Assembly (NCBI GenBank): GCA_017423885.1
Contig: JAFPCJ010000139.1
Coordinates: forward strand, 1 to 12,761
Source: Clostridia bacterium
Lineage (GTDB): Bacteria > Bacillota_A > Clostridia > Oscillospirales > Acutalibacteraceae
Length of the DNA stretch: 12,761 nt
Reading direction: 5' to 3'
Shown here: piece by piece, positions 5,075 through 10,870 of the stretch
Numbering within the stretch: the stretch's first letter is position 1
Layout: every line of letters starts with the position of its first letter
Translations under genes and position numbers: made by a program
The notes under the pieces: model-generated
The model's database searches: none
The model's input: only the letters and a program-made list of their open reading frames with translations
Told to the model about the DNA's origin: nothing

Positions 5075-6322
5075 ATGATAGAGCATGATATAGTTGTTAT
5101 CGGCGGCGGTCCTGCAGGTATGGCTGCGGCTGTAAGTGCGTATGAAAACGGCGTTAAGGATGTGGTCATTCTTGACCGTGAGGAGTCTTTAGGCGGTATT
5201 TTGCGCCAATGTATTCATAACGGCTTCGGTCTGCATAAGCTGGGCCGCGAGCTTACGGGTCCTGAATATGCAGATATTTATCAAAAAAAGGTTGAAGAAA
5301 AGGGCATTAAGGTGTATCATGAAACTATGGTCACCTCTGTCACTCCCGAGCGTATAGTCACCGCTCAAAACCGAGAGGGTATACTCAAGATCAAGGCAGG
5401 CGCCGTTATACTTGCAATGGGTTGCCGCGAGCGAAGCCGCGGAGCGCTCAACATCAGCGGTACGCGTCCTGCAGGAGTATACAGTGCAGGTACAGCGCAA
5501 AAGCTCATGAATTGCGAGGGCTTTGCGGTAGGTAAGCGTGCAGTTATACTCGGCTCGGGTGATATAGGTCTTATCATGGCAAGAAGAATGTCGCTTGAGG
5601 GTGCAAAGGTCGAAGCAGTATGCGAGATCATGCCCTATTCGGGCGGTCTTACCCGAAATATCGTACAATGCCTTGAGGACTACGGTATACCGCTTTATCT
5701 TTCCACTACGGTCGCTGAAATACACGGGCGCGAGCGCGTTGAAGGCGTTACCGTAGCCGAGGTGGACGAGCACCGCAACATTATAGAGTCTACAAAGCGC
5801 TTTATTCCCTGCGATACGCTTTTGCTTTCGGTCGGTCTTATTCCCGAAAACGAGTTGACGCGCGAAGCAGGAATATCCATGGATCCCGTAACCGGAGGAG
5901 CGTTGGTAGACGAAAACCGCGAGACCGAGACTGCGGGCATTTTTGCTTGCGGAAATGTTTTGCAGGTTCACGACCTTGTTGACTATGTTTCGGACGAAGC
6001 CGAGATAGCAGGTCAGGGAGCGGCAAACTTTGTGTTTTCGGGCAAAAAAGCAGTAAAGTCTGTCAAAACTGCGGCAGGAAACGGTGTTCGCTACGTGCTT
6101 CCGCAACGCGTATCCGAGTGTGAAAACGATATATCGCTGTTTTTACGAGTAGACAAACCCTACGGCAAAGTGCGTTTCACAGTAAGCTCGGGCGGAGAAA
6201 TACTTGCAAACGTAATTCGTTTGAAAGCGGCTCCCGGAGAAATGGAAAAGCTTACCGTAAAGGCTGAAAAAATGGCACAGGCAAGCGATACTATTACTGT
6301 TTCATTGGAGGAATTGTCATGA
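5075..6322 (+). CDS. FAD/NAD(P)-binding oxidoreductase, pyridine nucleotide-disulfide-like (GlpB-position partner)
   Basis: A 415-residue flavoprotein. The N-terminal FAD site is IGGGPAGMAAAV (9-20). A central GCRERSRGALNISGTRPAG stretch (116-134) is typical of the HcnB/opine-dehydrogenase-like branch. A second Rossmann motif, LGSGDIGLIMARR (159-171), should bind NAD(P)H, and the late FAD motif is GIFACGNV (288-295). A small C-terminal domain (about 335-415) has no cysteines besides C349. No redox-active CxxC pair is present next to the FAD site, so it is not a classical disulfide reductase. In Clostridia this gene typically sits between a GlpA-like oxidoreductase and a DUF1667 gene, and the three presumably form one complex passing electrons to or from NAD(P). 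The start is ATG 5075, 12 bases after the preceding frame; the upstream GGGG is a modest SD. The end overlaps the next gene by ATGA. Confidence 0.85.
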   Translation: MIEHDIVVIGGGPAGMAAAVSAYENGVKDVVILDREESLGGILRQCIHNGFGLHKLGRELTGPEYADIYQKKVEEKGIKVYHETMVTSVTPERIVTAQNREGILKIKAGAVILAMGCRERSRGALNISGTRPAGVYSAGTAQKLMNCEGFAVGKRAVILGSGDIGLIMARRMSLEGAKVEAVCEIMPYSGGLTRNIVQCLEDYGIPLYLSTTVAEIHGRERVEGVTVAEVDEHRNIIESTKRFIPCDTLLLSVGLIPENELTREAGISMDPVTGGALVDENRETETAGIFACGNVLQVHDLVDYVSDEAEIAGQGAANFVFSGKKAVKSVKTAAGNGVRYVLPQRVSECENDISLFLRVDKPYGKVRFTVSSGGEILANVIRLKAAPGEMEKLTVKAEKMAQASDTITVSLEELS

Positions 6323-6666
6323 AAAAGACCTTAACCTGCATAATCTGTCCGCGCGGCTGTACTCTTGAGGCTACGCAGACCGAAAACGGGCTTTCGATTA
6401 CAGGCAACGCCTGTCCGAAGGGCGAAAAATATGCTATAGATGAGTTGACCTGCCCCATGCGTACCGTTACATCAACTGTGAGGATCGCCAACAGAAAATA
6501 CAGCATGGTAAGTGTTAAGACTGCCGAGCCTGTAAAAAAAGAGCACATTTTTGATGTTATGAAGCTCATTCGCAGTACAAACGTCAACGCTCCCGTGCAT
6601 ATAGGCGATACCATTCTTTCCGATGTTTACGGCACAGATATTATTGCTACAAAGACGGTGGAATAA
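6319..6666 (+). CDS. DUF1667 protein, probable small iron-sulfur subunit
   Basis: A 115-residue soluble protein of the DUF1667 family. The cysteines are C7, C10, C14, C32 and C45. The pattern C-x2-C-x3-C followed by G-N-A-C-P-K-G (29-35) closely resembles the N-terminal [4Fe-4S] site of molybdopterin oxidoreductases, so I infer a small Fe-S electron-transfer subunit, although the family has no assigned function. The start codon overlaps the stop of the flavoprotein (ATGA at 6319-6322), and GGAGGA lies upstream within that gene, a sign of translational coupling and fixed stoichiometry. It would supply the Fe-S component that the three-subunit GlpABC enzyme gets from GlpC, but no GlpC-like membrane anchor is present here. 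Confidence 0.86.
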   Translation: MKKTLTCIICPRGCTLEATQTENGLSITGNACPKGEKYAIDELTCPMRTVTSTVRIANRKYSMVSVKTAEPVKKEHIFDVMKLIRSTNVNAPVHIGDTILSDVYGTDIIATKTVE

Positions 6667-7473
6667 ATGAAAAATACTGATATCATTAAGCAGATCAAGC
6701 TTTTCCTTTTTGATATGGACGGAACCTTATATCTCGGGGACCGACTGTATGATTTTACTGCCGAGCTGCTTGACACTATCAAAAAAAGCGGCGGAAGATA
6801 CCTTTTTATGACCAACAATTCTTCAAAAAGCGTTAAGGATTATATTAAAAAGCTTGACCGCCTCGGAATCAAGTCCGATGAAGAAGACTTTATAACCTCA
6901 TCGCAGGCAACCGCGTACTATCTCAAAAAGCATCACAGCCGCGCTCGGCTTTATGTCTGCGGAACGCTCTCGCTTAAGGAGGAGCTTATGCGCGAGGGCT
7001 TTTGTGTTACCGAAAACATTGACGAGACCGACTGTATAGTTATGGGCAATGACAACGAGCTTACCTTTAAGAAGCTCGAGGATGTTTGCCGTCTGCTTTT
7101 TGCGCGCGAGGATATCCCTTATATTGCAACAAATCCCGATTACGTTTGCCCTACAGAATTCGGCAGTGTTCCCGATTGCGGAAGCGTTTGCGATATGATA
7201 TATAATTGCACTCGCCGCCGCCCCATATTCATCGGAAAGCCCGAGCCGCTCATGCCCATACTTGCTATGGAAAAATACGGCGTTTCCCCTGCCAACACCG
7301 CAGTGATCGGTGACAGGATCTATACTGACATCAAAAGCGGCATAAATGCAGGCGCGGTAAGCATACTCGTAATGAGCGGTGAGACCGACGAGAAGATACT
7401 CGCAAGCTCCGAGGATAAGCCGGATATCGTGCTCGGTGACGCAGGCGAGATGATAGAAGCAATTTTAAAATAA
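6667..7473 (+). CDS. HAD-IIA family phosphatase (NagD/AraL/PGP-like)
   Basis: A 268-residue HAD hydrolase of subclass IIA, with all four motifs intact: nucleophile and acid in DMDGT (16-20), TNN (49-51), Lys in GKPEP (190-194), and GDRIYTDI (215-222). The type C2 cap lies between motifs II and III, as in NagD, AraL, p-nitrophenyl phosphatase and the mammalian phosphoglycolate/glycerol-3-phosphate phosphatase. It starts immediately after the DUF1667 stop (TAAATG), so it is co-translated with the redox genes. Given its place in a GlpP-controlled operon, removing phosphate from glycerol-3-phosphate or a related triose phosphate is an attractive guess. Family members are promiscuous, so the substrate stays open. 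It is the last gene of the operon, with a strong terminator 38 bases later. Confidence 0.86.
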   Translation: MKNTDIIKQIKLFLFDMDGTLYLGDRLYDFTAELLDTIKKSGGRYLFMTNNSSKSVKDYIKKLDRLGIKSDEEDFITSSQATAYYLKKHHSRARLYVCGTLSLKEELMREGFCVTENIDETDCIVMGNDNELTFKKLEDVCRLLFAREDIPYIATNPDYVCPTEFGSVPDCGSVCDMIYNCTRRRPIFIGKPEPLMPILAMEKYGVSPANTAVIGDRIYTDIKSGINAGAVSILVMSGETDEKILASSEDKPDIVLGDAGEMIEAILK

Positions 7474-7510
7474 AAACTGAAACTTTATAATTCCTTTTTT
7501 TCCATTTTTT

Positions 7511-7535
7511 ACGGTCGAAGTTCGACCGTTTTTTT
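7511..7535 (+). terminator. Intrinsic terminator of the glp-type operon
   Basis: ACGGTCGA (7511-7518) and TCGACCGT (7522-7529) form a perfect 8-bp stem with a 3-base loop, followed by T through 7535. T-runs also precede it, so the hairpin could work partly in the other direction. The stem contains two inverted near-matches to the Spo0A box. Confidence 0.88.
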
Positions 7536-7554
7536 ATTTATCAGGAGTTATAAT
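7513..7554 (+). promoter_or_regulatory. Candidate Spo0A-dependent spoIIGA promoter
   Basis: TATAAT at 7549-7554 is the only good -10 ahead of spoIIGA. No -35 stands at 17 bp (CCGTTT), but TTCGAC (7521-7526) lies 22 bp upstream. That is the unusual spacing known for the B. subtilis spoIIG promoter, where Spo0A binds at the -35 region. GGTCGAA (7513-7519) and its inverted copy TTCGACC (7521-7527) each match the 0A box TGNCGAA at six of seven positions. The sites coincide with the terminator stem, so the match could be chance. Confidence 0.42.
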
Positions 7555-7584
7555 AAATATGCTTATGAAAAGGGGGATGACAGC

Positions 7585-8409
7585 ATGGCGGTTTATGCCG
7601 ATATACTCATTATTCTTGAGCTTGCGGTAAACTATTTCCTGCTTGCCCTCACCGCCGCACTTTTAAGGCTTGAAAGCTCCATACCGCGCCAATTAGCGGC
7701 GGCACTTGTCGGCGCTTTATCCTCGCTTACCATATTTTTGCCCGAATTTTCCGAGCCTTTACTTGTGGCAATTCAGCTTTTAGTAGCCCTCATCATGGCA
7801 TGCGTTGCTTTCTCTGCAAGGCGGCTGAAGCGTGTCTTACGCAATACAGCAGTACTTTTTGCCGTTTCCTGCGGATATGCGGGAGGCATGATGGCATTAT
7901 GGACACTGCTTCACCCGAGCGGAATGGTAGTACATAATTCGGTAGTGTATTTCAATATTTCTCCGCTTTTTTTAGTTCTTTTTTCGACAGGTGCATATTT
8001 TGCGATCATGCTTTTCCGCTATATTTTCGGGCGCAATGCTTCACTCGCCGAAAGGTGTACAGTAAAGCTTTTCGCCCAACAGAGCAGTATAGAGCTTGAA
8101 GCTATAGCCGATACGGGAAACTCCCTTGAGGATGTATTCGGGTTATCCGAGATAATCATTGCCGACCGCGCCGCCGCGTATGCATTGCTCGGCGACCTTG
8201 ACAACAATGAAGAGCTTAAAAAGCGCTATCGGGCACTCCCCTGCTCAACCGTATCGGGAGACGGTATGCTTGACGGATACCGCTGTGACAAAGCCTACAT
8301 AGAATACAACGGCAAAACGCTTGAGCTTCGCCGCCCTATACTTGCCGTTTCCAAGCAAAGCCTCGGTCAGGACTACTCTGCTATAGTGAACCCCAAGATA
8401 TTAAGCTGA
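7585..8409 (+). CDS. spoIIGA: Sigma-E processing peptidase SpoIIGA
   Basis: A 274-residue membrane aspartic protease that cleaves pro-SigE in the mother cell after asymmetric septation. Five hydrophobic segments fill the N-terminal half (about 3-28, 36-53, 58-77, 86-109 and 122-148). The cytoplasmic protease domain follows, with catalytic D176 in the DTGN motif (176-179) and family-typical [18 protein letters not shown] (218-235) and YSAIVNP (264-270). B. subtilis SpoIIGA is about 310 residues, so this copy is compact, mostly in the C-terminal half. The start at 7585 follows AAAGGGGG (7569-7576) by eight bases. sigE follows 22 bases after the stop, the usual operon order. The enzyme is expected to need the forespore signal protein SpoIIR for activity; spoIIR is not in this window. 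Confidence 0.9.
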   Translation: MAVYADILIILELAVNYFLLALTAALLRLESSIPRQLAAALVGALSSLTIFLPEFSEPLLVAIQLLVALIMACVAFSARRLKRVLRNTAVLFAVSCGYAGGMMALWTLLHPSGMVVHNSVVYFNISPLFLVLFSTGAYFAIMLFRYIFGRNASLAERCTVKLFAQQSSIELEAIADTGNSLEDVFGLSEIIIADRAAAYALLGDLDNNEELKKRYRALPCSTVSGDGMLDGYRCDKAYIEYNGKTLELRRPILAVSKQSLGQDYSAIVNPKILS

Positions 8410-8431
8410 AAACAGCGGAACGGAGAAAAAT

Positions 8432-9124
8432 ATGAGTATCAAACAAATATATCTGTTTATTCTGAAAAAATTAAAGGCTTTAAGACCTGTACACTATATT
8501 AACGGTCCCGAAACACTTCCACCACCGCTTGAAAGCGAGGAGGAGCACCGCTTACTGCTCGAAAAAAGCGATACCGCGCGCGAAAAGCTGATAGTACATA
8601 ATCTGCGGCTTGTAGTATACATAGCCCGAAAGTTCGACTCTGCCGCGGGCGGTGTTGAGGACCTGATATCCATTGGTACCATTGGGCTTATAAAGGCAGT
8701 CAACACCTTTTGTCCCGACCGCAACATCAAGCTTGCCACCTATGCTTCGCGCTGTATCGAAAACGAGATACTTATGTTTTTGCGTAAATGTGCGTCACTT
8801 AAAAATGAGGTATCTATAGACGAACCTCTCAACATTGATTGGGATGGCAATGAGCTTCTGCTCTCGGATGTTTTGGGAAGTGACGGTGACGAGATCGGCC
8901 GCTCTATTGAGCAGGAGGACGAAAGATATCTACTGCTTCGCTTGGTTGACAGTCTCTCTGCAAGAGAAAAGCAGATAATGGAAATGCGCTTTGGCATGAA
9001 CGGCTATCAGGAATACACACAAAAAGAAGTTGCCGACACGCTCGGTATATCTCAATCATATATTTCAAGACTCGAAAAGCGCATAATCAGCAAATTGAAA
9101 AAACAGATTGAAAAGGTGGTATAA
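8432..9124 (+). CDS. sigE: RNA polymerase sporulation sigma factor SigE (pro-form)
   Basis: A 230-residue sigma-70-family factor, clearly Sig[11 protein letters not shown] (29-38), VVYIARKF (61-68), [18 protein letters not shown] (76-93), [15 protein letters not shown] (100-114) and [19 protein letters not shown] (131-149) are near-invariant in the family. The region 4.2 helix-turn-helix is [22 protein letters not shown] (196-217). The N-terminal amphipathic pro-sequence is present. By alignment with the B. subtilis EIYYIGG site, SpoIIGA should cut between H21 and Y22 in VHYING, giving a shorter pro-region (21 residues) than the 27 of B. subtilis. A GGAG site (8422-8425) precedes ATG. sigG, often next to sigE in Bacilli and many Clostridia, does not follow here. 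SigE drives the early mother-cell regulon. Confidence 0.95.
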   Translation: MSIKQIYLFILKKLKALRPVHYINGPETLPPPLESEEEHRLLLEKSDTAREKLIVHNLRLVVYIARKFDSAAGGVEDLISIGTIGLIKAVNTFCPDRNIKLATYASRCIENEILMFLRKCASLKNEVSIDEPLNIDWDGNELLLSDVLGSDGDEIGRSIEQEDERYLLLRLVDSLSAREKQIMEMRFGMNGYQEYTQKEVADTLGISQSYISRLEKRIISKLKKQIEKVV

Positions 9125-9136
9125 ATAAGTTATAAT
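9108..9136 (+). promoter_or_regulatory. Predicted promoter of the DUF1294 gene, inside the end of sigE
   Basis: TTGAAA (9108-9113), 17 bp, TATAAT (9131-9136). The -35 lies in the last codons of sigE. A start near 9143 would give a leader of only about 15 bases, containing the ribosome binding site. It allows the small gene to be expressed outside sporulation, independent of the spoIIGA promoter. Confidence 0.55.
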
Positions 9137-9158
9137 CGGTATCGGGAGAGTGATACCG
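9137..9158 (+). promoter_or_regulatory. Perfect 7-bp inverted repeat around the DUF1294 ribosome binding site
   Basis: CGGTATC (9137-9143) and GATACCG (9152-9158) are exact reverse complements around an 8-base loop that holds the SD GGGAG (9144-9148). The last stem base is the G of the GTG start codon. As RNA it could modulate initiation; as DNA it is a palindrome just downstream of the -10 and could be an operator. No T tract follows closely enough for a terminator. Confidence 0.5.
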
Positions 9159-9424
9159 TGAAATATTTTTTTATGTATCTTGCCGTCATCAGCTTAATTT
9201 CTGTTATTGTCTGCATATTCGACAAGCACCGAGCAAGGGTTCACGGCAGGCGCATCCGCGAAAGAACGCTGTTTATTCTTTGCTTTTTGGGCGGAAGCGT
9301 AGCGATGTATATTACGATGCAGCTTATCCGTCACAAAACGCGCCATATGAGCTTTATGCTCGGAATACCGTTTATAATAGCTTTTCAAGCGCTTATTCTT
9401 TATGCTATCGAAACTTTTTCTTGA
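9158..9424 (+). CDS. DUF1294 family small membrane protein
   Basis: An 88-residue protein with the DUF1294 pattern: an N-terminal helix (about 4-20), the polar conserved DKHRARVHGRRIRERTL (22-38), a second helix containing LGGSVAM (44-50), RHKTRHMSF (58-66) and a final helix (about 67-85). Two to three membrane passes are expected. The function is unknown. The conserved DK..A...RRI.E and HKT motifs are the basis for the assignment. The start is GTG 9158 with GGGAG nine bases upstream inside a hairpin loop. It follows sigE by 33 bases but has its own predicted promoter. Its stop codon overlaps the -35 of the ribU promoter. Confidence 0.8.
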   Translation: MKYFFMYLAVISLISVIVCIFDKHRARVHGRRIRERTLFILCFLGGSVAMYITMQLIRHKTRHMSFMLGIPFIIAFQALILYAIETFS

Positions 9425-9449
9425 CTTTTTATATGCTTTAGAATACAAT
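9421..9449 (+). promoter_or_regulatory. Promoter of the FMN riboswitch-ribU transcript
   Basis: TTGACT (9421-9426), 17 bp, TACAAT (9444-9449). The -35 overlaps the DUF1294 stop codon TGA (9422-9424). A start near 9456 places the riboswitch aptamer at the extreme 5' end of the RNA, as is usual. Confidence 0.75.
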
Positions 9450-9458
9450 GTTATCAGA

Positions 9459-9563
9459 ACTTCAGGGCGGGGTGCAATTCCCCACCGGCGGTAAAGCCCG
9501 CGAGCCTTTTTGGTTGATTCGGTGAAATTCCGAAGCCGACGGTACAGTCCGGATGAAAGAAGT
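9459..9563 (+). ncRNA. FMN riboswitch (RFN element) aptamer
   Basis: The conserved RFN core is unmistakable: ACTTC (9459-9463) pairs with GAAGT (9559-9563) as P1. AGGGCGGGGTGCAATTCCCC (from 9464), ACCGGCGGTAAAGCCCGCGA, the hairpin TTCGGTGAAATTCCGAA and CGACGGTACAGTCCGGATGA follow in canonical order. It binds flavin mononucleotide and turns off the downstream gene when flavin is plentiful. Placement directly upstream of ribU is the classic arrangement. The expression platform is the terminator at 9589-9620. Confidence 0.97.
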
Positions 9564-9588
9564 CGGTACAATTATTATTGTATTTTCG

Positions 9589-9620
9589 CCCTTACTGTTC
9601 GCAGTAAGGGTATTTTTATT
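9589..9620 (+). terminator. Riboswitch-controlled terminator
   Basis: CCCTTACTG (9589-9597) and CAGTAAGGG (9602-9610) form a perfect 9-bp stem capped by TTCG, followed by TATTTTTATT. It lies between the aptamer and the ribU start, so FMN binding should favour transcription termination. The ribU ribosome binding site lies downstream and is not sequestered, so control is transcriptional rather than translational. TACAAT/ATTGTA (9567-9582) could be part of an alternative fold. Confidence 0.92.
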
Positions 9621-9638
9621 GAATGGTGGGTACATATT

Positions 9639-10217
9639 ATGAACAAGAAAAAAACGCTTTCACTTACTATAGTTGGTGTTATGACAGCCGTAGCAACCGT
9701 TATATACATGGTTTTCCCCGAGGTGCCGCTCGTTCCGGGAGTTGAATATCTGAAGCTTGATTTTTCCGATATTCCTGCAATACTTACAAGCATCCTTTTA
9801 GGTCCTTTAGGCGGAATTGCGGTAGAGGTCATCAAAAATATCATTCATCTTTTCCGCACCACTACTGCAGGCATCGGCGAGCTTATGAACATCGGAATAG
9901 GCTCGGCTATGATACTCTCACTCTCTTCCTTTTCCCGTCTTTTTGCAAAGCTATTAAAAAAAGACGCGGTTTCCCCCGCGCCCTATTTTTTGTCTGCTGT
10001 AATTTCTGTTGCCATAACCATTCTTGCAGGCTGGCTCTTTAACGGACTTCTTACCCCTGTTTACTTCAAGATAGCCGGAATTCCCATAACCTCTGCGGCA
10101 GTTTTTGCAGGTGTGTGGGGGTCTACACTGCTCAATACCGTAAAAGCAATATTCAATCTTCTTCCCTTTTTCCCTGTTTATTACGCCTGCCAAAAGGCTT
10201 TTGCAAGAATGAAGTAA
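9639..10217 (+). CDS. ribU: Riboflavin ECF transporter substrate-binding component RibU
   Basis: A 192-residue S component with about six membrane helices. It has the RibU core YLKLDFSDIPAILTSILLGP (37-56), GGIAVEVIKNIIHLF (58-72) and TGIGELMN-like AGIGELMNIGIG (77-88). Together with the shared EcfA1/A2 ATPases and EcfT, encoded elsewhere, it imports riboflavin. The frame is open further upstream, but that part lies in the riboswitch and terminator. ATG 9639, eight bases after GGTGGG (9625-9630), is the start consistent with homologues (MNKKKTLSLTIVGVMTAV). It is regulated by the FMN riboswitch. The stop is one base from the stop of the convergent HAD gene. Confidence 0.95.
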   Translation: MNKKKTLSLTIVGVMTAVATVIYMVFPEVPLVPGVEYLKLDFSDIPAILTSILLGPLGGIAVEVIKNIIHLFRTTTAGIGELMNIGIGSAMILSLSSFSRLFAKLLKKDAVSPAPYFLSAVISVAITILAGWLFNGLLTPVYFKIAGIPITSAAVFAGVWGSTLLNTVKAIFNLLPFFPVYYACQKAFARMK

Positions 10218-10218
10218 G

Positions 10219-10836
10219 TTACATAAAAATAAATTCGCGAAGCCTTTGAGCGTCGCCGTCAAACAAATATGTATTGATACCTATTTCCTTTGCGGCGGCA
10301 ATGTTGTCGGCATTGTCATCAATAAAGGTACACTCTTTAGGCTCCAACGAATATTTCTCGAGCAGATGCTCAAATATTCTGCGCTCGGGCTTTACCATGT
10401 GTATGGGTGCTGAAAAAACAAGTCCGTCAAACTCTGACAAAAGCTCGCCGAGCAACGGTATATCGCGGTATTTTTCAGCAAAAAGACAGCTTATGTTTGA
10501 AAGCAGATAAAGCCTCTTGCCCATTGCCTTAAGCTCCCTTACAAGCTCAAACATACCCTTTATTGGATTAAGGTTCATATACCAATTATCGTATACAGCA
10601 CACGCCTTTTTGTGCAGTCTTTCAGGCAGTCTTGAGCAGAAATCGGCTTTCATTTCGTCATCCTCTATACTGCCTTCATCAAGACGGTTCCAATATTTCC
10701 GGTCAAATACCACCGCTTCAACAAGTGATGCATCCTCGGGTTCCTTTACATAAACGCTTGTCATATAAGCCATATCAAAATCAATTATAACTCTGCCAAG
10801 GTCAAAAATAAATATATCTGTCATCTTTCTTTTCAT
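10219..10836 (-). CDS. HAD-IA family hydrolase (YihX-like)
   Basis: A 205-residue haloacid dehalogenase-superfamily hydrolase with a helical cap. Motif I is FDLGRV (11-16): nucleophile D12 is present, but the usual second Asp is G14, a variation also found in E. coli YihX (FDLGNV), a glucose-1-phosphatase. Motif II is LLSNIS (111-116), motif III is VKPERRIFE (148-156) with K149, and motif IV is FIDDNADNI (171-179). A sugar phosphatase activity is plausible; the substrate is unknown. It lies 27 bases downstream of uvrB and is probably co-transcribed. Neither start has a clear SD. Position 10836 is the longest; Met5 (10824), seven residues before D12, fits homologues better. Confidence 0.82.
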   Translation of the reverse strand: MKRKMTDIFIFDLGRVIIDFDMAYMTSVYVKEPEDASLVEAVVFDRKYWNRLDEGSIEDDEMKADFCSRLPERLHKKACAVYDNWYMNLNPIKGMFELVRELKAMGKRLYLLSNISCLFAEKYRDIPLLGELLSEFDGLVFSAPIHMVKPERRIFEHLLEKYSLEPKECTFIDDNADNIAAAKEIGINTYLFDGDAQRLREFIFM

Positions 10837-10870
10837 CCGTGCCGCAAAAAATGCGGCGCGGATTTATTTT
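10837..10870 (+). terminator. Hairpin between uvrB and the HAD gene, terminator-like on the plus strand
   Basis: CCGTGCCGCA (10837-10846) pairs with TGCGGCGCGG (10852-10861) over 10 bp (one G-U) with an all-A loop, followed by ATTTATTTT. On the plus strand this reads as an intrinsic terminator. On the minus strand the G-U becomes an A-C mismatch and no T tract follows, so uvrB-HAD readthrough is allowed. It would stop plus-strand transcripts, such as readthrough from ribU, before they run antisense into uvrB. Confidence 0.5.

Noticed and set aside
5189..6106. Long minus-strand ORF of 305 codons opposite the second flavoprotein
   Set aside because: The plus-strand protein has clear FAD and NAD motifs. 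The antisense product has no recognisable motif and no supported start, so it is a shadow of codon bias.
7559..7630. 23-residue upstream ORF overlapping the spoIIGA start, with AGGAG at 7543-7547
   Set aside because: If TATAAT at 7549-7554 is the -10, the transcript begins at about 7561 and excludes both this SD and its ATG. The peptide shows no leader-peptide feature.
9510..9638. Upstream extension of ribU by 43 codons
   Set aside because: This stretch is FMN riboswitch and terminator RNA. Homologues begin at the ATG 9639, which has its own SD-like GGTGGG.
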